A stretch of DNA of 64,000 nt from Norana najaformis (GCA_964023275.1 OZ029914.1:10361561-10425560), one strand, 5' to 3'; counted from the first letter of the stretch, positions 23,267 through 36,208 are shown. Numbers and translations are program-made. The notes: a model not told the origin generated them from the sequence alone.

Positions 23267-24760
23267 AAGTTAATTACTCTCAAAGAGATCGAGATAGCAA
23301 TCGAAAAGATGAAAAACAACAAAGCACCGGGACCACCTGGAATGACCACCGAAATGTTTAAAGCACTTGGACACGATGGCATCGAATGGCTATGCATCAT
23401 TTTAAACGACTTTATGAAGCAAGAAAGGGTGCCACAAGATCTGAAGGAAAGTGAAATAATAGCAATATATAAACAAAAACGAGATGTATTGGAATGTAGT
23501 AACTACAGAGGAATTAAATTGCGGGAAATTGGACTGAAAGTGTACGAAAGGGTGATCGAAGGGCGCATTAGGGAACGGGTCAGACTACATTATAACCAGT
23601 TTGGCTTTAGACCAGGTAGAGGCACAACGGATGCAATATGCATACTGAGACAGGTGCAGAAGAAAATACTAGAAGGAAACAGCAAGATATATTGGACTTT
23701 TGTAGATTTGAAGAAGGCTTTTGATAGGTCGTATATTGGAGTCTGAGGAAAAAGGGAGTATCGTAGAAAATAGTGCGACTGGTGAAATCAATGTACGAAT
23801 ATGCACAGACTTCGATGAGGAGCAATATAGGAAACACAGTAAAATTTGAGATTCGAGTGGGTGTACATCAGGGACCCTGCCTGAGTCCTCTGCTGTTCAT
23901 CATAGTAATGGATGCCATATCAGAAAATGTGAGAAGTACCATGGGATATGTTGTATGCTGATGACCTGATAGTGGCAGACGACGCAGCGACAAAGATACA
24001 AGGGCGTTTCACTGATTGGCAGAGAGCACTGGAGAGCCAAGGTCTTAAAATAAATATCAATAAAACAGAGACCATAGTATGCTCCAAAATGGATGAGACA
24101 CTTGTGGTCAAGGACATCACAGGAAATGCATTGAAACAAGTAGAAACCTTTAAATATTTTGGGTCGATAATGAATGCTAAAGGAGAATGCAAACATGATG
24201 TTAAGAACAGGATCAAGGCAGCATGGCAAAAATGGAAAGACCTATCAAGTGTATTATGCGATGTCAAAATGCCGGTTCAACTCAAAGGAAAGGTGTAGAA
24301 AGCAATGATAAGACCAGTGATGATATACGGAGCAGAAGCCTAGGCCTTGACGAAAGAGGAGAAGCTGCTGGAGAGAATAGAAATGAAAATAATGCGATGG
24401 ATGCTTGGAATCTCACTGAAAGACAGGAAAAGGAATGAGTATATCCGACAAAAATTGCTAGTGTCATGTATATCTGACAACGTACGAGAAGCCAGGCTGA
24501 GATAGTATGGTCATGTGACGAGGAGAGAAGAGGAAAACTGCATTAAAAAAATTAAGACAGAAGAGGTCTACGGACGCCGCAGTCGGGGACGACAAAAGAA
24601 GAGATGGGGAGACATGATTCAACAAGACCTAAAGCTTCTCAGGCTGAAGAAAGAAGATACTGGAGATAAAAACAAATGGAAAAGAAGGATTCATGTGGCT
24701 GACCCCTCCCCTAGGAGAGATTAATGCCAGCCAGAAGGAAGGACAAATTAATTAATCCCA
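23267..24760 (+). mobile_element. RTE-like LINE, 5'-truncated, reverse transcriptase to 3' end
   Basis: Order of motifs: KMKNNKAPGPPGMTTEMFKA, LKVYERVIEGRIRERVRLHY then NQFGFRPGRGTTDAICILRQ, TFVDLKKAFDR, VGVHQGPCLSPLLF, YADDLIVADDAATK (the active-site YADD), and a basic C-terminus YGRRSRGRQKKRWGDMIQQ. The endonuclease half is missing. Frame breaks and stops occur near 23740, 23940 and 24298, so it is dead, but the reading is well preserved and the copy is fairly young. A more decayed relative lies at 54470-55020. The clade name is inference. Confidence 0.88.
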
Positions 24761-24867
24761 GGTCACGTTGAATTAGTGGTGTTCTGCGTGTCGAAGACCA
24801 GATCTAAGGAATTCCAAAATGATGTCAACATTTATTCGGATTTTAAAGGGACTATATAAATAGCCAT

Positions 24868-24888
24868 AGATACATACATGTACATACA

Positions 24889-24921
<33 letters not shown>

Positions 24922-24922
24922 T
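24868..24922. repeat. (CATA)n microsatellite
   Basis: Nearly pure run of CATACATA units. Confidence 0.95.
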
Positions 24923-25074
24923 ATGACTTTACAAATCGGTAACGCCATTTCCCCCAACGAAAGAGGGCTCCGCTCATCATATGTAGTACTCAAGACGCCA
25001 ATAGCGGCATTTTGTAGCAAGCGAAGCGTCAACGAAGAGTCACTTCAAACTATCGAGATCAAGAAAGTCGTAGA

Positions 25075-25230
25075 CACTGAGGTGGCATTACGGTTAACAA
25101 GTCAGCTGTTCAACTCTAAGACCTGGGTTCGATTCTCGGGTTTGCCATGTGTGATCGACATAGATAACCTCGTAGGAAGACACGTAGAAGTGATAGGCCT
25201 ATGCCAAATGTGCGCTTTTAAGCAAATTGT
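25075..25230 (+). repeat. tRNA-like SINE head
   Basis: A-box-like ACGGTTAACAAGTC and B box GGGTTCGATTC with plausible spacing. The acceptor stem does not pair well, so it is a SINE head and not a tRNA gene. Confidence 0.5.
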
Positions 25231-25234
25231 GGAA

Positions 25235-25680
25235 TTTGATTAGCCAATAGTTTAGATTAACAATACAAAAACTTGACAGTAAACGATGAAATTACTTTAT
25301 TTTAACAGTTCACTATTCCTAGATAAACTGCTGGTATCTAACAGTGATAGATTACGAATATTAATGAGAGTCGCTTCAGCGTATACCATGCTAGAGTGCA
25401 TACTCAAAAGCTTGATGATTCTAGTTAGACAATTCTAGCAGAAGGTACTTTTAAGTAGGCCTACATAAAGTTAGGGTTGAAGAAGTAGTGATGTTAGGTC
25501 ATAGCGATGTAAACGTCTACAATAATGAACGTAAATTGCAAATATTACGCGTTTGTAATTTCCAAACTTTACTGTTGGTGCATATGAGCAGTAGTAAGGC
25601 TTGAAAGCATTGGCGCTTAATTTAGTTTTTTATGTGAAATGTGTATCACTTTGTAAAAAATCTTACTAAAGCGCTCCCTA
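25235..25680. other. no gene recognised
   Basis: AT-rich, with one TAGGCCTA palindrome at 25456. Confidence 0.4.
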
Positions 25681-25684
25681 TACA

Positions 25685-26695
25685 TAATCAATTCTATGAA
25701 CCAAGGAAAAGTAACTGCTCTCATTCTTCTTGACCTATCTGCCACTTTCAATACTGCTGATCACATGATAATCCTTCATCGCCTCGAACAAACCAGTGGA
25801 GAGCGGGGCCGAAAAGTGCAGTTGCTCTCCATTGGTTTGCATCTTACCTCCACCCTCGTACTCAATCAGTCTCTACCAACCAAATCAACTCCGCGCCCAC
25901 TCTCTTGAATTGTGGCGTTCCACAACGTTCGTATTGGACCCGTTCCTATTCACACTGTACACGACTCCACTTGGTTCACTACCTTCTGATAGCTGTCTTT
26001 ACCACTTGTACGATGATGATACTCAGCTATTCCTCTTATTTGGCAGTTGTGCGCCTAATTGTGCTCTTCAACGACTTGATTCAGTTTTTGATGAAGTTCA
26101 GTCTTAAGTGGCTAGTAACAAGCTTCTTCCGAATCATTCAAAGACTGAATCCCTTCTTCTAGGCACTAGCCAACAACTCCATAAATTTGGTTACCTCACA
26201 TCTATTCAACTGGGTGGCTTGCTTGTTAATCGTACTGACTGTGCACGCAATCTAGGTGTAACATTTGACTTCATTGTGTCATTTTCTAAACATGCCGTCG
26301 CCATGTGCATATCAGCTCATTTTCACATACGGGATATGCGTAGAATCAGATCTCTTTTGCCTCATACTGTCTTGGTCCCCTAGTTAATGCATTGCTTTCC
26401 AGCAGGTTTGACTACTGTAACTCACTGCTTATTGGCATTGCAAAGAAGGATCTACACAAACTGCAAATGGTTCAAAAATCTCAGGCCAGAGCCATAACAC
26501 AAACACCTAAGTATCAGCATATCAATCCAATACTCCATTCCTTACACTGGTTGTCCATCGAACAAAGAATCCAGTTTAAAATCAGTGTTACAGTTCATAA
26601 AGTACTACATCTGAATCAGCCGACCTATCTCTGCTCTGTTCCATGCTCAACCGTCAAACCAACAAATATTACACTCCAACAATGAACAACAAATA
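25685..26695 (+). mobile_element. CR1/Jockey-like LINE, reverse transcriptase to C-terminus
   Basis: Shifting frames read ALILLDLSATFNTADHMI, NCGVPQRS, a YDDDTQLF active-site variant (normally YADDTQLF), SARNLGVTFD-like DCARNLGVTFDF, SRFDYCNSLLIGIAKKDLHK and LHSLHWLSIEQRIQFKI. The 5' half is absent, and several frame breaks show it is dead. Confidence 0.85.
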
Positions 26696-26699
26696 AATC

Positions 26700-26950
26700 A
26701 ACTGTTAGCTGATAGACCATTGAATAGTTTAAAAGTCCCCAGGCTCATCCTTTTGGCTGAGGGCAAAAAGGTAATGGTAGAAGTCTAAAATTATGTTGCA
26801 ATTTTTGAGTAGTGAATTCTTTTTCTATACCTGGTAGCTTCCTATGTGTCATAATGAGGCTTTAATTAGCCAATTAGTTAATTAAAGAGTCTGTAGTGTT
26901 CATTACACTACATCACACTTCATTGCTGATCAGGTTATTGGTAAGTTCCG
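26700..26950. other. LINE 3' sequence or spacer
   Basis: No coding match. Short spacer between two LINE fragments. Confidence 0.4.
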
Positions 26951-26954
26951 ATTA

Positions 26955-27236
26955 GTGCATCTGTCCTTGTTCCATTTATTACCGAGAAAGTTGATCTTTT
27001 CTTGTTTATTGGTAATTTCCGTCTCCTTTTCAAAGATTCTCTCTTCTAAAAAATTATCTCTTTATAAAGAAATCCGTTCGAACTACCAACTAGGTTATAA
27101 CCTCTCCTTCATCTCCAAATCAACCAAACTTTTGTCCTCTCGAATTAATGACCATCTTACTTCCAGCTCACGCCTTGACCGACATCAGTCTGGTTTTCCT
27201 AAACGGCACTCAACTAAATTACTTGTTTCTGCCATC
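26955..27236 (+). mobile_element. LINE reverse-transcriptase N-terminal fragment
   Basis: Reads NYQLGYNLSFISKSTKLLSS, RINDHLTSSSRLDRHQSGF and RHSTKLLVSAISHQ, which match the finger region of a CR1/Jockey-like polymerase. It is cut off abruptly where the endonuclease of the next LINE begins, in the same open frame. Confidence 0.75.
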
Positions 27237-29423
27237 TCTCATCAACAGGTTTCTTGCCTCCTTGATATTACAAATACTGCCAGTACAAATGACTGTCTGC
27301 TCGTTTGTGGCGACTTTAACTGTCCAGGCAGTGATGAAAATCGTATTGACCACTGGGTAGATGATCTATTAATATTACTCGATCTCAACCAGCAAGTTTC
27401 AACTCCAACTCGCGGTGGAAATCTGTTGAATTTACTAATCATTGATAATTCTGAGACCGTTGGAAATGTTCGGGTCATTGATGTTGGCTGTATCTGTGAC
27501 CATAGTCTTATCACTGCTACACTAGCAGTGGGTACGTCCAGCCATCCAGTTGCTTTTTCCTTTCGCCCAATCAAGCAGATCAACCCAGTCGATTTTGAGC
27601 AGGCGCTGTTTGGTGGAAGAAAACTCTGCAGGAAAGCGATCGAATTGCCTGCCTAGGTTTTTCAAATTTTTGTGCTGCTAAAATATCTAACTTAAAGTCT
27701 GCCATATCAAAGCGTAGGTCTGGGTTAGACAGAGCAGAACTGTTTCCTGATGTTAGATATCCTGTTAATGGGTTTTATACCTTAGCTTCCGTTAGAGTAC
27801 AGGAAGTTGCTAGACTCATCGGAAATGTTCCATCTAAATCATCACACCTGGACTTCGTTCCAACTTCCTTTATTAAATCCTGTTCAAATGTGTTTTCTAT
27901 TTACACTGCTCATCTGGCTAATCTCTCCTTTTGTGAAGGTCGTTTTTCCTCTGCTTTTAAAACTGTACTTGTGATACCTCTACTAAAATCCTGATCTTGA
28001 AAAGGACTGTCTGGCTAATTATAGGCCTATTTCCGATCTGAATAATATCTCCAAACTGCTTGAACGCCTATTTCTCATACGTCTTCGGGGCATGTAACGT
28101 CTTCTCCGAATTTTAGTCCTTTTCAGTCGACTTATCGTAAACATCATTCAACTGAGACTGCTCTTAGTGGCACACTTAACAATGTATTTAATTCAATGGA
28201 TTCTGGCAGAGCAGCTCTTCTTATATCTCTTGATTTGATTGCTGCATTTGATACTGTAGTTCAGGGTATTTTGCTGTCTCGACTCTACACATCTTTTGGA
28301 ATTACTGGTCCCGCTCTTCACTGGATATCTTCTTATCTCAATGATCGTTCCCACACAGTGGCAATAAACTCATCTCGCTCTGATCCTATTGCCTGTCGTT
28401 CTCCTATTTTCAATCTTTATTTCACCCATTTGTCAAATTGCCCGCATGCATAATACATTGGACCAGCAATATGCTGATGATACTCAACTCTACGTTGCTC
28501 TCTCTGCAACAGATCCCTCACCTGAAACTGAACTTGAACACTGTTTGTCCTCTGTTCACACTTGGTTCTGCTTTAATGAACTTGCAATCAATCCAGATAA
28601 GTCAGGGACAATTCTTGTCACAATTTACCACCGTATGCAGTCTTTCATTCGCATTCTTCTATTTTTGCTTCTATTTTTTTCTATTGTTGCAGGAACCAAA
28701 ATCCCACTATCAGACAAAATTCAAACTCTTGATGTCACCCTTGACAACTCGCTTACTATGTATCTTCGATTTGCAGGTCTTGTTTCTATCATATATCAAG
28801 GCATTTCGTCACAAAAGACATTCTCTGACTAATGACATGGCTAAAACAGTAGCATGTGCATTTGTTGGTTCTCGATTAGACTATGCAAATGCAGTGTTGT
28901 ATGGTATATCTTCCCTTAATGTAAAAAAGCTCCAGAGGGTTGAAAACTCTCTTTCTAGGGTTGTTACATGTTTTTCTTCATCAAATGCATTAGATCGCCT
29001 TCGTGAACTTCACTGGCTTCCTGTTGAATGGCGTATTAAGTTTAAAATTGCATGCTTGACCTTTAAGGCTTAGAACACTGGCCTTCCATCATATCTTAAT
29101 ACTTTTGCTGACTCCATATCGCCCTCCCAGATTCTTGCGTTCTTCTGATACCGGTTTCTTGCAAGAATCTAGATTCAGGACAATTGTAAGATCATGTGCC
29201 TTTTAGCTGTTGTGCTCCTCGCATTTGGAATCGTCTGCCACAAAAGGCCCGACTTGCACTCTCGCTATCATCTTTTAAAACACTTGTTAAGACTCGCTAC
29301 TTCATCCTGGCTTTTGCATGATTCCATCCTGGCCCCTAGCGAACATACATCCTCGCCTCAGATTGAGGTGTACTGACATTGCCCGCGTTACAAGTGCTTT
29401 AAATAAATAAATAAATAAATTTC
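27237..29423 (+). mobile_element. CR1/Jockey-like LINE with endonuclease, polymerase and (AAAT)n tail
   Basis: Domain order is endonuclease C-terminal half (LLVCGDFNCPGSDENRIDHW, CDHSLITATLAV), polymerase start (VRVQEVARLIGNVPSKSSHL), STETALLS-like region, LISLDLIAAFDTV, QQYADDTQLYVALSATD and a C-terminus with SRLDYANAVLYGISSLNVKK and LHWLPVEWRIKFKIACLTFK. It ends in AAATAAATAAATAAAT near 29400, the microsatellite tail usual for such LINEs. The 5' end is lost and multiple frame breaks are present. Confidence 0.88.
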
Positions 29424-29850
29424 AGCAGCCTTTGATATCAATGACCATAGGATCTTACTCCAAAGATTTTCAATCTGGTTTTGTTTTACTGACACTTCTG
29501 TCCTCTATATACAATCCTACCTCTTATCCCACTCTCTTTCTTCGTTGAAACATGGGAAACTTCATCCCAACCATGCCCTGTAACTTGCGAATTACTGCAT
29601 CAAATCTGCTTTTGGTCCTCTTACTTTTGTTTACCTTTTACACATATGCACAGTTCACTCATTAAACTTTACCATCACCTCTATGCTGACGACACCCATC
29701 TATTCATCTCTTTCTCTCCGAATCGATGCAAAGCCTGCAAACATCATCTTTTGCCTATGATTACTTAAATATCTCCTCTACAACATCTAATCTTCTGTGC
29801 TTGAAATCAATTAAAAAAGAATTCATACTTCTAGGCCTCTTTGACCAACT
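29424..29850 (+). mobile_element. LINE reverse-transcriptase fragment
   Basis: Decayed frames read AAFDINDHRILLQRFSIWF and later LYADDTHLFISFS-like text around 29690-29720, then SNLLCL and EFILLGLFDQL. It begins exactly behind the AAAT tail of the preceding LINE. Confidence 0.65.
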
Positions 29851-30300
29851 AAGAAGAAAGAAGTGGCTAACACTTCATAACCTTGGCTGCTTCAGGGTTA
29901 GCTTACAGGACTGCTCTTCTTTTCTTCTGTTTATACGAAAAATACAGTATGAAGCCAATTCAGATTTGTGGTACTAATAAAACAGCAAATAATAGTGTAA
30001 AAGATGTCACACTTTAAGAAATGAATATATACGGCGACACAACAAAAATGACACATACAATACCACAAATTAAGCGTCAAATCTTTCTGACTTTATTATT
30101 GGGCAGGTGACCAATATTAAGTTTGAAAAGCATTGATGCCTAAATTTGGGTTGCTTTTTATATACATATTTACGTTTTGTGATTGATAACACTGTGTTAT
30201 TATTATATATTTGAAGGTTATCTTATGGGTCCGCTATTGGGTTCGCAATAATTCAATTTATATGCATTTATTGATTTATTGCTTTGATTTTTAATAACTT
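29851..30300. other. no gene recognised
   Basis: AT-rich, just downstream (minus strand) of the RING/B-box exon donor. Confidence 0.4.
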
Positions 30301-30321
30301 GTTAGACAAGATTAATCTTAC

Positions 30322-31226
30322 TTGTTGCTGTAGACCGTTTAATTATTGCAAATTTTTTCTTCATGTTTTCATCAATTGGATCAACTTTGTGATCTTCAGA
30401 TGTTTTTTGGCTCTTGTGTGCTCTACTGCAGTCGTCAAAGTGACTTTCTTCACAATTAGTGCAATACATCGTAGCTGTTGAAAATTTGTCGTTCTCATTG
30501 TCTATGTCAGTTTTGCAAGAATCAAGAATTATGGCAGAGTCCGTTGATTTTGAAGAAATTTTATCTTTCAGCAATTTTTTCTTCATGGTTTCATCAATTG
30601 GAACAACTTTGTGATCTTTAGATATTTTCTGTATCTTGTGTATTCTACTGCAGTTGTCACAGTGACTTTCTTCACAATTAGTGCAATACATCGTAGCTGT
30701 TGGAACTTTGTCGTTTTCAATGTCTTTGTCAGTTTTGCAAGAATCGCAGAAAAAAATGTCTGGTGATTTTGAAGAAAATGTCTCTTCTAGCATTTTTTTC
30801 TTCACGTTTTCATAAATTGGAACAACTTTGTGATCTTTAGATATTTTCTGTCTCTTGTGTGCTCTACTGCAATCGTCACAGTGACTTTCGTCACAATTAG
30901 TGCAATACGTCGTAGCTACTGGAATTTCACTTTCCTTTTTATCGTTGTCGGCAGCACAACTTTCACATAAAATGGAATCAAGAGCCAAGCCACACATTTT
31001 TTGTTCGAATTAGCTGGCGAATTATACTGTTTATTGGAATATACTCTATTCTATTCTTGAAAAAGCGGAGTTCATTTAAACAAAATGGGCATAATATACG
31101 GTCTTGTAGTTGCCTAGGAAACACACTGCTCAAGCATTTTAAGCAAAATGTGTCACCACAAGGCAACATTCTTGGATCAGTGAAGGTCTCTGTAAAAATC
31201 CTACATTCAATATCAAAATGATCCAT
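30322..31226 (-). CDS. Gene 2 first exon: degenerate RING and three B-box zinc fingers (TRIM-like)
   Basis: Start chosen at the ATG of MDHFDIECRIF (31226). The RING reads TFTDPRMLPCGDTFCLKC and then ILCPFCLNEL. The expected second cysteine is F and the expected histidine (GHTF) is D, so two zinc ligands are missing. Three B-box units follow in tandem (ATTYCTNCDESHCDDCSRAH and two relatives). The third lacks two cysteines. RING and B-boxes are in different frames: six A residues near 31005 where five would keep frame, so either a real frameshift or a homopolymer error. The exon ends at a strong donor A|GTAAGA (30316-30321) in phase 1, matching the CARD exons. RINGs of this kind normally recruit E2 enzymes, but this one may not. 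Confidence 0.8.
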
Positions 31227-31309
31227 CCGAACGATTTCATTCTCTCTTAATTTTCTTTTGCTGAGTGTGCTTGCGCATGATTTGATTTGCAAAAATAAAC
31301 CCAAGGGAG

Positions 31310-34040
31310 CATAACACTGTTAATGGGAATGTAATAGGGACAATACCGTTAAAATCTGGGAGGTCACTGTGCGATCCCCTTTCTTTAGGATATATTATGT
31401 ATTTTTATTGGGCACTTGGCAATCTAACATATCTTAAACAAGCCCGACTTGTTGACTAAGTCGTAAATTAGAATGTTGGGCAGGCTCACAGCACCGCCTG
31501 AGTATGATCTGGACATACGTAAGGACTGTGGCAGAGTTCCGCCTAAACGAAGTTTATCTTGGTAGCCTACGCACAGAGGTGAATGGAGGCTAGAATGGAA
31601 AGAACAGGCTAACAACAGAAGGATCTTCGCATTGAGGGCATTGTCAGACTCAACAGAGTAGACACTATATCAAAGAACCGAAGTTTATTATAGGTCAGAA
31701 GACCGTATTTCTGCATTTACCAAATGGCTTGATTGGAGATCTCGCCAATAAAATCATCACCGTTAAATTTCAAGTCAGTCCGAAGTTTTATATAGAAAGC
31801 GCCGTATAAATACTCCCATTGCATATGAGATGCCATGCTTTTTAGTTATTCTCCCTCTCTTGTAATTATTATGAACAGTCTTTAAACTGCTCGCATTGTC
31901 AACTTTTTACTTTCAACTAATCTCTTCAATGTAAATATAGTCCCTCAGGAACTAAAAAATTACTCAAGAAGCTGTTAAGAGGTGTATGAGAAATCAGGCC
32001 TCGTCCTCAGCAACATCAGGAAACGTGCCCCGAAAACCGATACTTCAAGTATTTTACTCTTCAAGTATTTTAAATATTTAATGAAATGCCAAAAATGAAC
32101 AGAGGAGCCTAAACTGACATCACTCTTGCTAAACGATCTAGGCGTCAAAGACTTAAATTTTTATTCCGATACTTTGACTTTTGCTTTAAATAAATATATC
32201 TTTCAAAATGTGAAAATCCTAAATGATCCGCCTCATGTAGCAAAACCTCCATGTATTTTAGTTGTTAAGCAAAATTTCAACAAGACGTTTGGATTTTATA
32301 ATCTTTCACCAGTACTGCTTTAGCTTTTTGCATGAAATGGCATTTATTTTAGAAATTTAGAAATTAAACAAATGGCGTTTTAGAATTCATTGTTTCTAAC
32401 CTCATGAGCTATAATATAGATATGTAAGACAGCTGGAAATTGCGCTATATCAATGAAGAGATACATCAAGCATTCAACAGGAATTTTAATATACAGGCAA
32501 GCAGAACGCCGTGGGCAGATAAAAAGCAGCAGGACAGTAGCCCTAAGCTACAGTGGTCAGAATCTTAGCAACAGACAGGTTACAGGTTGCGCCGCGTAGA
32601 AAGGCTATTATTAATAGCAATGCAGGTGAGCCATTGGAATACAGGAACAGTGTAGCTTAGTCAAATGGTTACTGCAGAGGCAAGTAGAAAATTTCGAGAC
32701 AAAAAGGGCATACCTCTGAGTCCAAAACGTAACCAGCTCTGCAAAGCCTATCCAGCTATGCACAGTCAGTCAGAGAAAGAAATGGAAGAGGAATTCTAAT
32801 TCTAGCAGAGACGGTCAGGCAAAGTCTACGTAGGAGCCGTAGTCTGGTCAGCAGAGAGACTGAGGATGGAAATTAGGCTGCGCCGTGGCCAGAAGTAGTC
32901 AGAGAGAAATCCGCCGTCTAGCAGGAAAGTTGGTTGACCATGACAGCCGGGGAAGAGGGAGGGACGGAACGGACGGCAGAGACAAGGTTATGTATATTCT
33001 AGTTAATCATTTTCTGATTAGGAGTTAGATTAGATTAAGTGAAACTTTGTCGATTCTGTGCAACGCCGATCTTGATGTATGGAACGTAAGTTCATTGTTC
33101 ATTAAACCATAATTTTATAATAACCTGTTCGCCGGGCATGTAGCTAGTTGCCCCTAAGAGAATCAATCACCTTACAGATATGAAAATCGCTTGGTCTTTG
33201 AAATTCACATTGATTTAAAAATAATTTTGCAATTTGCTCTTTGTTTCACTTGTTAGGCACTTATTTTTCAACAGTATGTACCAATAGCTGGTAGTACTGA
33301 CAGTTTTTAATAAATCAGAAGTAAGTTTTTAAAAATAATATAAGTTCAAGATGCAAAATTTTGCCCTATTTTAAAATTTTGTCATATGTCTCGTATTTAC
33401 ATTAATTTTAGGCTTTGTTAAATAATTACAATTAGTTTTTAATTTTAATTTCAGCTCGTTTAAGGCAAATATTCCACAAAACGTTTTCAGCATATCTTAA
33501 ACCCTGAAGTAATAAAAGAACATAGGTTACCTACTTCAATTGCCGTTTAGCAAACGTATGTAAAAATCGGTCTAGATAAAACTGACCTGTAGGTTGGACT
33601 AAGTGCTTAGAAACAAAAATTAAGTTTATGCAAAAGGTGCATATATCAGGAGCGGCACCTGAAATCCGCTCGATCCTTCAGTTTTAGAGTCGGATATTTT
33701 TCCTGAAGAATCATCCCTATAAATTTTTATTCAGTCTTTTCGTAATTACAGATGGTAAAATCCAAAATTCCTATTCTTAAACAAATAAAGCAAAACTGTT
33801 GTTATTAAAATTGAAATAATTTAAATACATTCCGATTTGGGAGAAATAGTATGATACGGAGTGATAACAGACACCTTTCCAATTGATCAATATTTGATTT
33901 TTGAAGAAGTGTGAAAGGTATCTAAAATTTAAAAGTTAAAAACAATAGACATGACAAGTGCAAGATTTAAAAACCAAACTTTTCGCACTTGCTCCATGGA
34001 TCGTTAAAATGTGGCTAATGTTTTGATTCCAGGACAAAAG
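31310..34040. other. no gene recognised
   Basis: Upstream flank of gene 2. A stretch at 32480-33180 is less AT-rich and has ATTAAA near 33104, but I found no matching second copy or coding region to identify it. Confidence 0.4.
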
Positions 34041-34740
34041 CAAAAGTTACCTAAATGCTGGCGTACTTACTGTCCCTAATTTTTCTGACCGGCCAACACC
34101 ATGTAGAATCTAGAGGAGCTCCAAGCAGGCGTTCAGGCGCAACAACTGTGTTCTTCAACGTCTGCAAAGAGAAGCATACTAGACTCTTCCGGGTATTAGG
34201 CAAACGTTTTATAGGTGTCCTGTGGTTCCAAAAGTGAAAGGACACAGAAGTATAATGGTTATACTTAGGTAATGGTCGAAAAGACACAGGACATATCTTT
34301 TATGCATGTGTGCATCGATTTGTACCTGTATCTCTACAGTGGTTACACACCTGCGTTTTACTAAGAGGTCAATTGTTTTTCTATAGCCAGCAATAGCTTT
34401 ATCACCTAATCTAATCTGATATCTGATATCTCATATAATTTGTAACTGAGTGTATTGGAGATTTTTAGCCATTCAGAAAACATAAGTATTGATACAGTGT
34501 CATAACATACACATACATTTGATATTCTCGGTGCTACACGGACCAGGATCTCCGAACATGACCTCAGCTAGGAACCCTGAATTAGACTTCGTTGAATGGG
34601 ATCTATGTGTGTGCGAGAAGACCCAGCCAGCGGTGACTTTTCCAGTAATCGTTGCATTATTTGCTTACGGATTTACCTTTTGCTCTTTAACACCACTTAA
34701 CTGCTTTAAAAACTCTTAAATTAAGTATCTCGGTAACAAC
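34041..34740. other. no gene recognised
   Basis: Short open frames on both strands, none with a recognisable domain. Confidence 0.4.
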
Positions 34741-34747
34741 ATGATAC

Positions 34748-34806
34748 CTGATACACACATACATAAATACATACATAGATACATACATGCATACATACAT
34801 ATATGC
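34748..34806. repeat. (CATA)n microsatellite
   Basis: Interrupted CATACATA run. Confidence 0.9.
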
Positions 34807-34809
34807 ATG

Positions 34810-35990
34810 AGTGCATAAGTACACAACTATATACGGCAGTTTTAGCAAGAGTGAATTCACCCAAACGCACAACACACTTATAATCTTGCATGTTCGGACA
34901 CATAACCTTGTTTGAAGTGGTAGGTGTACACTGCGAGTGGAAAAAAGCGACCTCTAGAAGACGTCATCTTAATTTGCATTCAAAATTAATAACAATTAAA
35001 TTTCTATTCAGATTTGAAAAACAACCAATTTAGTCATTATGTTTGATGCATTAAGCTATAATTTATGCTCAAAATGTCCTCCTTTGCATTCGACGCAGGC
35101 AATAAGCGTATTTAAGCATTTCGGTCACACTGTAATATGATATTACTTTATGAGTGCTTCACCTCAGAGACGACTCGGACTGTTCACTGCTTCTCAACTA
35201 TAAATTCACCGAATGGTCTTTCGACCGCCTTTGTCATGGCTACAGTGGTCATTAACACCCCTTCAAATGTCGAACAAGTGGATGCATAATAATACAAAGT
35301 TTAGACTAAGACCCGATCTGTTACACTGTCTCACTCACCCAAAAGCAACTTCATTTGTAGGACATATAAGCCCATACGGGCTACATTTGAAGTTGCTGTT
35401 GGAGTAACGGTCGCTCGGCGAAGACAGACCCTGCATAAATTTAAAACGTCATTCGAGATGGTTATGAGCAAAGAAAAAGGATGGCGTGATATTTAATTAA
35501 TCTGCACACAATTCACCATTCAATGTAAATATAATGCGAGTTAACAACAGTTCTTTTGTACCAACCCACCCGCATAAATTTCAGTTCTTAATTTGAGTCA
35601 GCTTTACAAGTATATCTGAAACTCATTGAGAACACATATAAACAATGACACTTCTGAAAAGCATAAGTTTGTGCAGTGTTTTGTAGATAAAAGGGTAAAA
35701 TTCGCATTTTTGGGTACTTAAGACCTTCGCAGTCATTCTAGCTCATTACGAAAAAGTTCTTTTTGCAAATCTCAGAATAACACAATAGTTGTTTTGAACA
35801 ATAGTTTTCTTATAAAGAATTACACATTCATTATTATGCGTACATCTCAGTGTTGTTTATTATTTTAGGAGCTTGCATCTGTGGAACAGACACTTCGAAT
35901 TTCTAAGATACCTCCTGGGAAAAGTAAGCTGCAGACAACTAATAGGTATACAGGGGAGTAAAGCGTATATAGCAGTAATAGTAGTGATAG
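34810..35990. other. no gene recognised
   Basis: Anonymous AT-rich sequence. Confidence 0.4.
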
Positions 35991-36004
35991 TAGCAATAGC
36001 AGCA

Positions 36005-36066
36005 TTGGTGGTGGTAGTAGTAGTAGTAGCTGTTTTTGTTTTTGTTGCTGTTGTTGTTGTGGTAAT
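36005..36066. repeat. (TAG)n and (TTG/TTGCTG)n compound microsatellite
   Basis: GTAGTAGTAGTAGTAG followed by GTTTTTGTTGCTGTTGTTGT. Confidence 0.9.
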
Positions 36067-36208
36067 AGCAGTAGCAAATTTTCCAATGCGTATGTCTAGT
36101 ACGAAATACATCAACCGATTGTGCATTTATATCAAGTCGAAAGGCAATCACTGGCCTGTAGGTCAGTCCATTGAGACAGTCTTCACTAATCAAAGTCATT
36201 ATTATCTT

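Noticed and set aside
25075-25145. tRNA gene
   Set aside because: A and B boxes are plausible but stems do not pair properly; better explained as a SINE head.
32480-33180. Possible solo long terminal repeat
   Set aside because: There is an ATTAAA and mildly different composition, but no paired copy, target duplication or coding region was found.
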